Positions 42,696 through 52,684 of a stretch of 64,000 bases of DNA are shown piece by piece (positions within the stretch are counted from its first letter, which is position 1; every line of letters starts with the position of its first letter). The stretch covers positions 235,490 to 299,489 of the forward strand of contig NZ_FNJD01000002.1 in NCBI RefSeq assembly GCF_900103185.1, written 5' to 3'. A program made the position numbers and the translations under genes. The notes below the pieces were generated by a model that saw nothing but the letters and a program-made list of their open reading frames with translations, was not told the origin of the DNA and ran no database searches. This stretch comes from Sulfitobacter litoralis. Lineage in GTDB: Bacteria > Pseudomonadota > Alphaproteobacteria > Rhodobacterales > Rhodobacteraceae.

Positions 42696-43756
42696 GGTTC
42701 CAATCCTGGGGGCGGGTTCTGATGCGGCGGGTAAATCCCCATCACTTTAAACAAATTTCCCATTTCTGACGGATGCGTCAAGCGTTTATGTGCGGCGATA
42801 TGGCTGTTTAGCGCGTCGTCTGTCATGCCCTTGGCAAGGGTTTGTGCGCGTTGCGTGATACCGAGGCGCTCAAGAAAAACACCTTGCGGGGTGATACGTG
42901 TGTGCGTGGCCGGAGCCGCTGCTAGGGCAAGCTTTTCAAAATCGACGTGCGCTGTCAAATCGGCGTGGCCCGGTGCTGTCAGCGGATCGGTCTTTTCGTG
43001 CCCCTGCAAGGCTTGCAACGTGTCGCCCAGACTGTGCCAATCGCCATAATCGATAATCAGTGCAGCCCCGCCGTGGGTTGCGATCCGGTCAGACACAGGG
43101 TGCAGCAATGGGGCAAGCTGGGTGCAATCCTCGACCAGATCGCCGGACGTGGTATCTGCCAGACGGTCGGCCAGTGCAGGTTGCGGCAGATCTGGCCCCA
43201 GTCCGAAGGTCAGTACCCCGTCGGCCAGCCCGACCTGCCGTTCGCGCCACGATGTTTCCCCGCGAACAAACTGGCGGATGGGCAGCGCGTCGAAGAATTC
43301 ATTCGCCACCAAATACAGGGGCTGGTCGGGCAAGTCAGCGGTGCCATCAGCCCATGTTACCTGATGCCCGGCAAGTGTCTTGGCCTGTACATCGCGCAGC
43401 GTTGGTGATGCCTCGATCAACGTGATCTGTGCGGCTTTCGCAAAGCCGGGAACTTGGCGCGTGGCCCGCAACATATCTGCCATCAGGGTGCCGCGACCGG
43501 GGCCTAGCTCTGCCAGCGTAAAGGCTTTGGGTGCACCTTGGGCGATCCAGCATTGCGCTAGACACAGGCCCAGCAGCTCTCCGAACATCTGACTGATTTC
43601 GGGGGCGGTGGTGAAATCACCCTGCGCGCCAAAGGGGTCGCGGGTGGTGTAATACCCCTGTGTTGGATGCAGCAGGCAGGTGGCCATATATTCGTCGATC
43701 CGCATCGGTCCATTGGACGCGATGCGGGTCTGGATCGTATCGCGCAGGGTCGTCAT
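42692..43756 (-). CDS. SAM-dependent methyltransferase (MidA/NDUFAF7 family)
   Basis: A 354-residue family 28 methyltransferase with [16 protein letters not shown] (SAM motif I), the N-terminal [22 protein letters not shown] signature and [14 protein letters not shown]. The human homologue modifies an arginine of respiratory complex I. ATG 43756 is chosen (four-base overlap with lgt); longer in-frame start ignored. Confidence 0.92.
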   Translation of the reverse strand: MTTLRDTIQTRIASNGPMRIDEYMATCLLHPTQGYYTTRDPFGAQGDFTTAPEISQMFGELLGLCLAQCWIAQGAPKAFTLAELGPGRGTLMADMLRATRQVPGFAKAAQITLIEASPTLRDVQAKTLAGHQVTWADGTADLPDQPLYLVANEFFDALPIRQFVRGETSWRERQVGLADGVLTFGLGPDLPQPALADRLADTTSGDLVEDCTQLAPLLHPVSDRIATHGGAALIIDYGDWHSLGDTLQALQGHEKTDPLTAPGHADLTAHVDFEKLALAAAPATHTRITPQGVFLERLGITQRAQTLAKGMTDDALNSHIAAHKRLTHPSEMGNLFKVMGIYPPHQNPPPGLEP

Positions 43757-44637
43757 GCGTTGCGCTTTGCCCGCAGGATGAAAAATAATCCGATCGCGAT
43801 CATCGGCAGGCTCAGCAACTGGCCCATGGTCAGGCCCCAGCCGCCTACATGCCACGCCAATCCCAGCGGATTATCGGCGCTGACGAATTGCGCATCAGGT
43901 TGGCGCACAAATTCAACGGCAAACCGCGCGGCCCCGTATCCAGCCAGAAAGACACCCCCGATCAACCCCTCGGATTTCAAGCCGCCGCGCCGCCATGCCA
44001 GATAGATCAGCAGCGCACCAAGGAGCAGCCCCTCAAGCAGGGCTTCGTACAATTGTGAAGGGTGCCGCGCGCAGATCGTCGCGATATTGGGACAGTCCTG
44101 CGCCGCCACGGTCGGAAAGGCCACGCCCCACGGCAGGTCGGTCGGGCGGCCCCAAAGCTCTGCGTTGATGAAATTCGCCAGTCGGCCCAGAAACAGGCCA
44201 GGTGCGAGACCCAGACAAATGACATCGCCGGTGGAAATTGTGCTGATGCCATGCCTCTTGGTAAACGCGATGCCTGCAAAAATCACCCCAAGCGCACCGC
44301 CGTGGAACGACATCCCGCCTTCCCAGATACGTAAAATCTGCGCCGGGTTGCTCAGGTAATAGCTCGGTTGATAGAACAGCACATACCCCAGACGCCCGCC
44401 CAGAATGACGCCGAGAATGACCCAGAACAGCAAATCCTCGACCTGCTGCTTGGTCATAACGGGCGTGTTGCCCGCCCAAAGCGAAGGCCGCTCTATGGCG
44501 CGTACAACGATACGCCAGCCGATCAGGATGCCGGCAATATAGGCCAGAGCGTACCAGCGCAGGGCGACGGTCATGCCAAATAGGGTGAACGAGAATATCT
44601 CGGGTGACAGGTCGGGGAAGGGGAGCATTGCATTCAT
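43753..44637 (-). CDS. lgt: Prolipoprotein diacylglyceryl transferase
   Basis: A 294-residue inner-membrane enzyme with about seven helices that adds diacylglycerol to lipobox Cys. The signature [21 protein letters not shown], the [11 protein letters not shown] loop and HGGALGV are present. First gene of lgt-midA-pgeF. An internal ATG at codon 4 is another possible start. Confidence 0.95.
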   Translation of the reverse strand: MNAMLPFPDLSPEIFSFTLFGMTVALRWYALAYIAGILIGWRIVVRAIERPSLWAGNTPVMTKQQVEDLLFWVILGVILGGRLGYVLFYQPSYYLSNPAQILRIWEGGMSFHGGALGVIFAGIAFTKRHGISTISTGDVICLGLAPGLFLGRLANFINAELWGRPTDLPWGVAFPTVAAQDCPNIATICARHPSQLYEALLEGLLLGALLIYLAWRRGGLKSEGLIGGVFLAGYGAARFAVEFVRQPDAQFVSADNPLGLAWHVGGWGLTMGQLLSLPMIAIGLFFILRAKRNA

Positions 44638-44733
44638 GCGCTGATTGAGCCTGACCGCAAACGGAAGTCAACCTTGCGAGAAGCCACATTGCACACCATA
44701 TAGTGACCAACAGCCGATCAGGAGAGAATGACC

Positions 44734-44976
44734 ATGCAAACGCGCAACAAGATTTTTGACGACATCTCGCAGATGATGACAAATGCCATGGGCGTGGCCC
44801 AGGGGGCAAAAACCGAAGCAGAGACCGCGATGAAGGGGATGCTGGACCGTTGGCTGGCAGACCGTGATTTCGTCACCCGCGAAGAATTCGATGCAGTCCG
44901 TGCGATGGCCCAAAAGGCCCGCGAAGAGAACGAAGCCCTGAAATCGCGGCTCGATGCGATGGAAAACAAGGGATAA
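44734..44976 (+). CDS. ubiK: Accessory factor UbiK family protein (BMFP)
   Basis: An 80-residue coiled-coil protein (MQTRNKIFDDISQMM ... RDFVTREEFDAVRAMAQKAREENEAL, key parts) of the UbiK family, which assists ubiquinone synthesis and membrane fusion. ATG 44734 has AGGAG nine bases upstream; the ATG at 44728 would be too close. Followed by a terminator. Confidence 0.88.
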   Translation: MQTRNKIFDDISQMMTNAMGVAQGAKTEAETAMKGMLDRWLADRDFVTREEFDAVRAMAQKAREENEALKSRLDAMENKG

Positions 44977-45018
44977 CGCCCTGCGCCGATTTATCGGCCT
45001 TCGTCATAAATGTGACCC

Positions 45019-45050
45019 ACACCCGCCCTTCCGGCGGGTGTCTTTGTTTT
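45019..45050 (+). terminator. Rho-independent terminator after ubiK
   Basis: ACACCCGCC and GGCGGGTGT pair perfectly around CTTCC and run into CTTTGTTTT. The next 250 bases up to the YbjN gene show no ORF or clear promoter. Confidence 0.8.
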
Positions 45051-45308
45051 GGGCTGGCGATTCTGTCGTGATTGCTGCCATTCGGGCGGCAGGCGCTACA
45101 GATTGCGGTTTATCCTGCATTTATCCACAAGATACTGAGGTTATCCCCTACCTTTCGTGGTTACCCCCAGAAAAAGACTTGCCTCATAGCCGCGTAACGC
45201 GCACCATATTTGGTATAGGTCGCTGATGACTTCAGCGAATTATGGTAGATGCACCCATGTATTGATGTGCCTGCGCATATGAATACCCGGATCGAAAGAG
45301 GTGACCAC

Positions 45309-45809
45309 ATGGCCCTGACAGAGCAGTATCTTGAAGAAGACATTCACCCCATCGACATCGTAGAGAATCTCGCGGCGTTCCATGATTGGGATTTCGACCG
45401 TATCTCGGATGAACAGATCGCTATGGCTGTCGAAGGGCAGTGGCGTACTTATTCCATCACCCTCGCGTGGTCGGCATACGATGAAACACTGCGCCTTGTT
45501 TGCACGTTTGAAATGGACCCGCCTGCTGAAAAATTGCCCGTCCTGTACCACCTGTTGAACGATATGAACGACCAGTGCTGGACCGGCGCATTCACCTATT
45601 GGCCGGAACAAAAGCTGATGGTGTACCGCTATGGGCTGGTTCTTGCCGGTGGTCAGGACGCCTCTGCGCAGCAGATTGATACCATGATTAACGCCGCTGT
45701 CACCAACGCAGAACGGTATTATCCCGCGGTGCAACTGGCGGTTTGGGGCGATCAGACGCCCCGACAAGCCCTTCAGGTTGCCATTGCAGAGGCGTACGGC
45801 CACGCATAG
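45309..45809 (+). CDS. YbjN domain-containing protein
   Basis: A 166-residue YbjN-fold protein (type III secretion chaperone-like): HPIDIVENLAAFHDWDFDRISDEQIAMAVEG and the LLNDMNDQCWTGAFTYWPEQKLMVYRYGLVLAGG region (key parts). Function in this family is not settled. ATG 45309 follows GAAAGAGGTG. Probably first of a run with proC 35 bases downstream. Confidence 0.85.
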   Translation: MALTEQYLEEDIHPIDIVENLAAFHDWDFDRISDEQIAMAVEGQWRTYSITLAWSAYDETLRLVCTFEMDPPAEKLPVLYHLLNDMNDQCWTGAFTYWPEQKLMVYRYGLVLAGGQDASAQQIDTMINAAVTNAERYYPAVQLAVWGDQTPRQALQVAIAEAYGHA

Positions 45810-45844
45810 GTGTATCCCCGAAACGTTAATTTAGGGGTACCGAT

Positions 45845-46652
<808 letters not shown>

Positions 46653-46660
<8 letters not shown>

Positions 46661-46991
46661 GATCAGCTTTGACGACTTCATGAAGGTCGACATCAGGGTC
46701 GGCACGGTCACCCGTGCCGAACCCTTTCCCGAGGCCCGCAAGCCCGCGATCAAGATGTGGATCGACTTTGGTCCCGAGATCGGAGAGCGTAAAACCTCTG
46801 CGCAGATCACAGTGCATTACACGCCCGAGGCCTTGATCGGTACGCAGGTGATGGGGGTGGTCAACTTCCCCCCGCGCCAGATCGGGCCGTTCATGTCCGA
46901 AGTGCTGGTGCTTGGGGTGCCGGATGACGACGGGGCGATCGTGTTGATGCGCCCCACGCAACCCACCCCGAACGGAGGACGTCTGCATTGA
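46653..46991 (+). CDS. tRNA-binding domain protein (CsaA-like)
   Basis: A 112-residue OB-fold protein with the tRNA_bind/EMAP pattern: [24 protein letters not shown] and [40 protein letters not shown] (key parts). CsaA homologues act as export chaperones; binding partners unknown here. Starts inside the end of proC; its own stop overlaps the next start as TTGA. Confidence 0.88.
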
Positions 46992-47938
46992 CGAAACTAC
47001 TAATCGCTCGCCCTGCGCCCCCCGAAGTGCATGAAGCACTTGGAGGCTTTGACGTGACTTACCGTGACGACAGCGCGCCATTGTCCGAGGACGAGATGCA
47101 GGACGCCCTGCGCGACTATGATGGGGTGCTGGCCACCTTGGGCGATCGGTTCTCGTCCGATATCTTTCGCAAGGTGGGGATGCCGCGCTGTAAAATGCTC
47201 GCAAATTTCGGGGTCGGCTATAACCACATTGATGTAGATGCGGCGAAAGCGGCGGGGCTTCAGGTCTCGAACACGCCCGGTGCCGTCACAGATGCCACGG
47301 CAGATATCGCGATGACCTTGATGCTGATGGCAGCGCGGCGTGCGGGGGAGGGCGAGCGGCTGGTGCGGTCAGGCGAATGGTCCGGCTGGGAGCCGTCGCA
47401 GCTACTCGGGATGCATCTGACGGGCAAAACCGTCGGGATCGTCGGGATGGGGCGGATCGGCCAAGCGGTTGCGCGACGCTGTCACTACGGCTTCTCGATG
47501 GACGTGAAATACTTTAGCCGCAGTGTCAAAAGCGTCGCCTATCCGGCTGAACATATCAACGACCTCAAACGCTTGGTGGCCGCGGTTGATGTTGTCGTCA
47601 TCGCGGTACCTGGTGGGGATGACACCCAGCACTTGATCAACGCGGATGTTCTGGCGGCGATGCAGCCCCATGCGTATCTGATCAATATCGCACGGGGCAA
47701 TATCGTGGACGAATCCGCCCTGATCGAGGCGCTTCAGGCCGGCACCATCGGTGGCGCAGGGCTAGATGTTTACGAATTTGAACCATCGGTGCCGCAGGCG
47801 TTGCGGGATCTGGATAATGTGGTGCTATTGCCGCATTTAGGCACGTCCTCGCGGGAGGTGCGTGTGGATATGTGGCTGATGGCGGTTGAGAATTTGAAAG
47901 CTGGCGTCGCGGGCGAAACGCCTCCGAACCTCGTTTAG
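46988..47938 (+). CDS. D-isomer specific 2-hydroxyacid dehydrogenase
   Basis: A 316-residue NAD(P) dehydrogenase (glyoxylate/hydroxypyruvate reductase-like) with the Rossmann motif [24 protein letters not shown] and the catalytic His in LLPHLGTSS (His about 285) with Arg in the preceding loop. TTG start at 46988 overlaps the previous stop (TTGA), coupling it to csaA-proC. Its TAG overlaps the stop of the broken resident tdk on the other strand by four bases. Confidence 0.92.
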   Translation: MTKLLIARPAPPEVHEALGGFDVTYRDDSAPLSEDEMQDALRDYDGVLATLGDRFSSDIFRKVGMPRCKMLANFGVGYNHIDVDAAKAAGLQVSNTPGAVTDATADIAMTLMLMAARRAGEGERLVRSGEWSGWEPSQLLGMHLTGKTVGIVGMGRIGQAVARRCHYGFSMDVKYFSRSVKSVAYPAEHINDLKRLVAAVDVVVIAVPGGDDTQHLINADVLAAMQPHAYLINIARGNIVDESALIEALQAGTIGGAGLDVYEFEPSVPQALRDLDNVVLLPHLGTSSREVRVDMWLMAVENLKAGVAGETPPNLV

Positions 47939-48171
47939 CGGCCCACGGCTTCGCGCCAATGACGGCGGCACAGAGAGATATAGGTCTCGTTGCCGCCGAT
48001 CTGCACCTGCGCGCCCTCCTTGATCGCGCCACCCTGCGCATCTTGCCGCACCACCATCGTCGCCTTCTTACCGCAGTGGCATATCGTGCGGACCTCGCGC
48101 ATTTCATCTGCCAGTGCCAGCAAGGTCGCAGACCCGGGGAACAGCAGACCGCGGAAATCCACGCGTAGACC
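47935..48171 (-). pseudogene. tdk: Resident thymidine kinase, 3' fragment only (interrupted)
   Basis: This minus-strand stretch encodes the last about 78 residues of a thymidine kinase: GLRVDFRG, the lid and zinc site CHCGKKATM...C..HW, and a proper stop. Homology to the complete kinase at 48541 begins exactly at GLR (its residue 115) and ends upstream with a stop codon (TAA) three codons before the GLR motif, so there is no kinase start or P-loop on this side. GC content and convergent spacing show that it is the resident gene. The N-terminal half is expected beyond the right window edge. Confidence 0.9.
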
Positions 48172-48185
48172 ATTCTGTTATGTTT

Positions 48186-48245
48186 TATACCCCCCTTTTG
48201 GTAGAAGATACTCAAAACATTAATGAAAAGGTGATAGGGGGATAT
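48186..48245. repeat. Imperfect inverted repeat near the element's left end
   Basis: ATACCCCCC (48187-48195) and GGGGGATAT (48237-48245) form an imperfect inverted pair about 15 bases inside the tdk junction. It may be a recombinase-binding site or a stem in the leader of the cargo tdk. The remaining 290 bases to the cargo tdk hold no ORF of note. Confidence 0.35.
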
Positions 48246-48540
48246 GAACGTCCCTATTGACCCTACCGCGCGGCCCTCAAAGGGGGAGGCGTGCCGCGTT
48301 AGCGCATGCCTCCGATTATCAAAATGACAGCGACGGGCTGCTTTGCGCGGTGGCGCTCTGACATCGAAGTTTTTGATTTGAAGGTCGACGAAGTGTAAAA
48401 GCCGATCGCTATCCCGCGGAAAGGGTTCATCCATCCACTTGTCACCATTTTTGAAAATAGTTTTTTCGTCATGGCTTTACCGTGTTTTCCGAACCGAACC
48501 TAAATTGTATAGAAGGTCCAAAAATGAAGACGGTGAATCT

Positions 48541-49137
48541 ATGGCTAAGCTACACTACATCTATTCTACTATGGGGGCAGGTAAGACACTCAACCTGATT
48601 CAGACGGCCTTCAACTATGAAGAGCGGGGTATGCAAACGCTTCTTCTAACTACCGCTATAGATGACCGGTACGGAAAAGGTAAAATTACATCCCGGCTCG
48701 GTGTCTCACGTGATGCCCATGTTTTCAGCCCAGATCAGGACCTCTATTCCGACCACCTTGTTCCAGCCGCGCAAGCTGGTTTCGCATGCGTTTTGATTGA
48801 TGAAGGGCAGTTCATGTCTCGTCGAAACGTTGAGGATCTTGCCAGAGCAGTAGATACTCTAAACTTGCCTGCAATGGTCTGGGGCTTGCGCACAGATTTT
48901 CTGGGGAATCCTTTCGAGGGGTCAGCTGCACTATTTGCGTTAGCTGACGAACTGCGCGAGATGCGCACTTTGTGCCATTGCGGAAAAAAAGCCACGATGG
49001 TGCTTCGCAGCGATGCTGATGGCAATGCCGTCTCTGAAGGACCTCAAGTTCAGATCGGCGGGAATGACAGTTACACACCAGTTTGCCGCAAACATTGGGC
49101 ACAATCCATTGCTCAAAGCCGGGCTAAATCAACTTAA
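48541..49137 (+). CDS. tdk: Complete thymidine kinase carried by the element
   Basis: A 198-residue type II thymidine kinase: Walker A STMGAGKT (9-16), Walker B-type LIDEGQF (about 85-91), GLRTDF lid (115-120), and zinc ligands in CHCGKK (near 139) and VCRKHW. It phosphorylates thymidine for salvage. The ATG is chosen by GGTGA four to eight bases before it; an in-frame upstream start at 48439 is rejected. Over the shared stretch roughly two-thirds of residues match the resident fragment, so it is a diverged homologue, not a duplicate. A possible -10 TATAGA (with TTTTCC 17 bases upstream) lies around 48,485-48,515. Confidence 0.95.
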   Translation: MAKLHYIYSTMGAGKTLNLIQTAFNYEERGMQTLLLTTAIDDRYGKGKITSRLGVSRDAHVFSPDQDLYSDHLVPAAQAGFACVLIDEGQFMSRRNVEDLARAVDTLNLPAMVWGLRTDFLGNPFEGSAALFALADELREMRTLCHCGKKATMVLRSDADGNAVSEGPQVQIGGNDSYTPVCRKHWAQSIAQSRAKST

Positions 49138-49367
49138 CGAGGTAAGTTTAGTGATATAGAAGTTGAAAGATATTGATTGCTCGATCGCCGTGTCAGACTG
49201 CAGATATATCTACCTCGCGATGATCACAAAGCAGAAGCTGGAATGCAGACGGTTGAGGTGTACCGCAACCAAAGTTCGCCAAACGCAACTCTTACAAAGC
49301 AGCATCCTGAGGGGAAAAATGGCTTTGTGTGCCACATTTGGAAGCGAGCCAATCATCCTCAGTGAAG

Positions 49368-50819
49368 TCAGGTTCTTGAATTCAAAATAGGATTACTTGA
49401 AATAATCGTAACAGTACGTGCTCCGCGGGTCAGTGCGACATAAAGCTCTTTTCTTGACAACGTCGTCGCATCCAGAACGATGGCGTGGTCGTACTCCAAT
49501 CCCTTGACGAGAAGCGTCGTACCAATCTGCCGAAGATGGCTGACCGGTCGCCCCTTGAAACGAAACTCGCGTTGGTATTTCTCAGCGGCTTCGTCACGTG
49601 AAAGTTCGGGATGCATAGAGTGTTTTTGTAGGACGCCGAGAACGCGGTTTAGAAGGTCAGCTCGCGTAACTTTCGTCTGATCAAGGCTTTTGATTTCCTT
49701 CAACAGCACTGCCAGACTGGCGCTACTGGGATTGCCTAAGTATTCATTGGCTATTTTGGCAACTTCGGGATTGCGTGTAGTTGCGCGAATTATAACCTCT
49801 TCTCCCCGGATTGTTGCTGCCGGTAGGTTTGCATTCACATGCGTCATACACTTTCGAGCAAACGCGATAATTTCTCGAAGGCGGCTGCTATTGCTCGCAG
49901 CATCATTAAGACGGCGGAAGAACAAAAACATGTCGCGCCCTTCGACCTCCTCAATTGACGAATATCGTCCAGACAAAGATTGCGAGAGGCGATGGCATTT
50001 CGCTTTGAATTCTTGACTGCCCTTGTGAATGGCAATGACCGTTTGCTCAGGTCCGCAACTGAAATAGCGGCATGTGTTTCCCTGTGTTCGCTGAAGATCT
50101 TGTGGCACTGGATTTGCCGCAATATACCTAACCCCATGAGGTAGGCGTCGTCTAAGATCTATAGCATTTCCATTTTCGAGGTTAAGACGAACATAGCGCA
50201 ACCACTCACCGAGCTGGTTTGCGCCTGCCTGGACCCAACGATGAGGTACATGAAGCTGGCCAATCTGTACAAAAGAGGCTTCAACATCACGAGCCCAGTT
50301 GACTGGCTGCTGTCCCTCAAAATCAAATATCCCCTGCAGAGGGTCGCCCAAAACCCGGCAGGGGAGGTCGCGAGATATTTTCATAATGATAGCGTGCTGG
50401 CTAACTGAACAGTCTTGGTACTCATCCACGTAAAGGCCCACATATGACGCACGGATGATCCGCCTGACGAACTCATGGTCGAGCAAATCACCGAAGGCAG
50501 CATATAGTGCATTCCATTGGTCGTTGTCCGCAGGCGTTTCAATGACCCAACCAGATGTATCTTTGTAAGAAAGGCACAAGCGTAGTGCCCAACTCGCAAT
50601 TGTATCAACATGAAACTGATGGTCATTTACCCCCATACTGCGGAACTTCCGACGGAGGGCATTCACTCCGGCATACGTATGCGTCAGGATGAGTTGCCTG
50701 CCATCTGATAGGGCCGTCGCTTCAGCTATCAAGTGCGTCTTGCCAAATCCGGCAGGTGCCACGACAAATCCTGAATCGTGGAAGTCGGCCAATGTTCTCG
50801 CGAGATCACACACCGTCAA
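49368..50819 (-). CDS. gajB: Gabija GajB-like UvrD-family helicase
   Basis: A 483-residue SF1A helicase-like protein: motif I APAGFGKT (21-28), Walker B YVDEYQDC, motif III LGDPLQGIFDF, the KGLEYDHAIVLDA motif V and LYVALTRGAR motif VI. Length and order match GajB (about 494 residues). It begins 14 bases inside the end of gajA, as expected of a Gabija operon. In Gabija, GajB senses DNA ends and helps GajA cut. Ends convergent with the cargo tdk, leaving 230 bases with no gene. Confidence 0.9.
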   Translation of the reverse strand: MTVCDLARTLADFHDSGFVVAPAGFGKTHLIAEATALSDGRQLILTHTYAGVNALRRKFRSMGVNDHQFHVDTIASWALRLCLSYKDTSGWVIETPADNDQWNALYAAFGDLLDHEFVRRIIRASYVGLYVDEYQDCSVSQHAIIMKISRDLPCRVLGDPLQGIFDFEGQQPVNWARDVEASFVQIGQLHVPHRWVQAGANQLGEWLRYVRLNLENGNAIDLRRRLPHGVRYIAANPVPQDLQRTQGNTCRYFSCGPEQTVIAIHKGSQEFKAKCHRLSQSLSGRYSSIEEVEGRDMFLFFRRLNDAASNSSRLREIIAFARKCMTHVNANLPAATIRGEEVIIRATTRNPEVAKIANEYLGNPSSASLAVLLKEIKSLDQTKVTRADLLNRVLGVLQKHSMHPELSRDEAAEKYQREFRFKGRPVSHLRQIGTTLLVKGLEYDHAIVLDATTLSRKELYVALTRGARTVTIISSNPILNSRT

Positions 50820-52518
50820 TCCATCCCCGCAACTGATTAATCTTTTGAACTAAATCACTTTCGCGTATGTCTGTATCTTCGAGATATCCAGCAATAGCAT
50901 TCGCCCAGTCCGCCCCAAAATCCTGACGCTTGAACCAGCCTTTTTCTTTTGCAGTTCGACCAAGGGCTGCCCTTAACCTCGGAGTATCGACCCAATTCTC
51001 AAAATTGGGTTCAAGACCGTCACCGAAACGACTTTGAATTTGGTCAATAAGGGATGTGTCGTTTCCAATTATGGTACGCGCTGCTTCAAAACAAGTCCTG
51101 ATGCCTTCCCAAGATAAATCGAGAAAAACACGCTCTTCAATTGTTGCCTCGTCGTTCCATTTTACTACGAATATTCCGGAGGACTGAAGTTCTTCCGCAT
51201 GAGCATCGCTGAATTGGCGATCGTCGTCTGAATCGGCCAAGATGGCAACGTTGTATCCAAGTTCTTGCAGTCCGGAAGCCGTAGCTCGTATGTTTCCGCC
51301 ACCAGCCGCATCGAAGAGAGCGACCCCACAGTAGGCAAAAGCTTCTAAACCCCGGTTTTCGGACCAGTAGCCGTCCAAGCCGCGCAGAAACCCGACTTCA
51401 GTTACGCCTTCACATACGATAATGTTGGGAGCGAGAAACGCCTCAGCGCCTGATCTAATTTTCCCTTGCATAATGTCTGAAATACCCGGCTTGTTAGCTT
51501 TGACAACCTCAACGCGATCGGCGTGGCAGTGCACGACATGCAGATCTGCGATTGTCAGTTCTCGGAGCACTACTGGCGAATGTGTGGTTAGAAAGTACTG
51601 TCCAGAAGTATCGTCCTTTAGGTGTTTCAATAAGCGAGCAATACGATGCGGTTCGAGGCCAACTTCCACCTCGTCGAACAAAGTTATATGAGGCGCCAAC
51701 AGGGCTCGTTTTTGCATACCGGTAGTCAACATCCTCTTCGAACCCAAACCCAAAAGGCGTAGTGGTACATCTCCGTCATGCAATGCCAAGCCTGCTACGC
51801 GAACATTTATTGCATCGGAATCAAGGTGTGCTTTGAAAGATGATTGCACTGCAACACCCAGAGACCGCGCGGTATTCTCTGCCGTCTCAGCTACTGCGTC
51901 GAAAGCGTTCAGGTCTTCAGTGCGGCGCGTCTCCAGTGCAGCCTTTGCGGCCCTTCCAGCGACCGCAAGCGAAGAATTTATGTTCTCGGTCTCTGTAAGC
52001 TGGCTCAATATCGAGCCGCGGGACCAAGTTAGGTGCCGGTCGGACGTGGCACCAATAAGGCTAACGGATGCTTTGGCCCTGTCACTGGCTTTGAATTGTA
52101 CCCCAGCGTTATCATCGTCTTTGATTACAGACCACGCTGGCTCAAGGTCGTCACCCACCGCAAGGCGAACCCTTAATGCGTCCTCAAGACCTTCACCGGG
52201 GTCTGCTGCCCTGGTCCCAGTCGCAGCATTCCATCCGCACAGCCAGTGCCCATACTTCTCAAGATCCTTGAAGCTGTCGGAAAGATCTCCAAGAACGGCT
52301 TCAATGACGACAAGATGTTCTGGATTGCATTGATAAAAATCCGCGTCATCAAACGACAAATTCCAATGTGGATGAAACAAACGTCGAATAGCCTCGAGGA
52401 GCGTCGACTTCCTTGAGTCGCCGCGACCAATCAAACAGAGAATTTGTGCTTCCGGTATAACCCAATCAAATTTTTGGATGCCTCGAAAGTTTCGTATTGC
52501 CAGCTGTCGAATGCGCAT
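50806..52518 (-). CDS. gajA: Gabija GajA-like OLD-family ATPase/TOPRIM nuclease
   Basis: A 570-residue protein of the GajA/OLD class: an N-terminal ABC-type ATPase (P-loop at 31-39, LGLGSKR signature about 257-262, Walker B TLFDEVEVGLEP about 279-290, LTTHSP switch) and a C-terminal TOPRIM nuclease (EGVTE, E370/E374, and DSDDD, D429-D433). GajA forms tetramers that nick DNA and are inhibited by ATP. The P-loop reads IGRGDSRKST; the usual Gly before Lys is Arg (R36), an odd change. Followed with overlap by gajB. Confidence 0.9.
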   Translation of the reverse strand: MRIRQLAIRNFRGIQKFDWVIPEAQILCLIGRGDSRKSTLLEAIRRLFHPHWNLSFDDADFYQCNPEHLVVIEAVLGDLSDSFKDLEKYGHWLCGWNAATGTRAADPGEGLEDALRVRLAVGDDLEPAWSVIKDDDNAGVQFKASDRAKASVSLIGATSDRHLTWSRGSILSQLTETENINSSLAVAGRAAKAALETRRTEDLNAFDAVAETAENTARSLGVAVQSSFKAHLDSDAINVRVAGLALHDGDVPLRLLGLGSKRMLTTGMQKRALLAPHITLFDEVEVGLEPHRIARLLKHLKDDTSGQYFLTTHSPVVLRELTIADLHVVHCHADRVEVVKANKPGISDIMQGKIRSGAEAFLAPNIIVCEGVTEVGFLRGLDGYWSENRGLEAFAYCGVALFDAAGGGNIRATASGLQELGYNVAILADSDDDRQFSDAHAEELQSSGIFVVKWNDEATIEERVFLDLSWEGIRTCFEAARTIIGNDTSLIDQIQSRFGDGLEPNFENWVDTPRLRAALGRTAKEKGWFKRQDFGADWANAIAGYLEDTDIRESDLVQKINQLRGWIDGV

Positions 52519-52684
52519 TGGTGAAAAATACCTTTTTCGATAAAATAGAGAAGTACGAAATGGGCTTATGTTATTGCTGTATAGATTTCGAAGTATTCAG
52601 CGTACACATGAGATCCAATTTGGGCAGAATCTTCCAAACGTTCAGCCTGATCAAGGAGCGAACCAGTGTGGTTTTGGAGGTGTT

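Noticed and set aside
48439..48540. 34-residue N-terminal extension of the cargo thymidine kinase
   Set aside because: The family starts at MAKLHYIYSTMGAGKT; the upstream codons are not kinase-like and GGTGA fits the ATG at 48541.
49163..49390. 75-codon ORF between cargo tdk and gajB
   Set aside because: No domain, no ribosome site and overlap with the gajB end; treated as intergenic.
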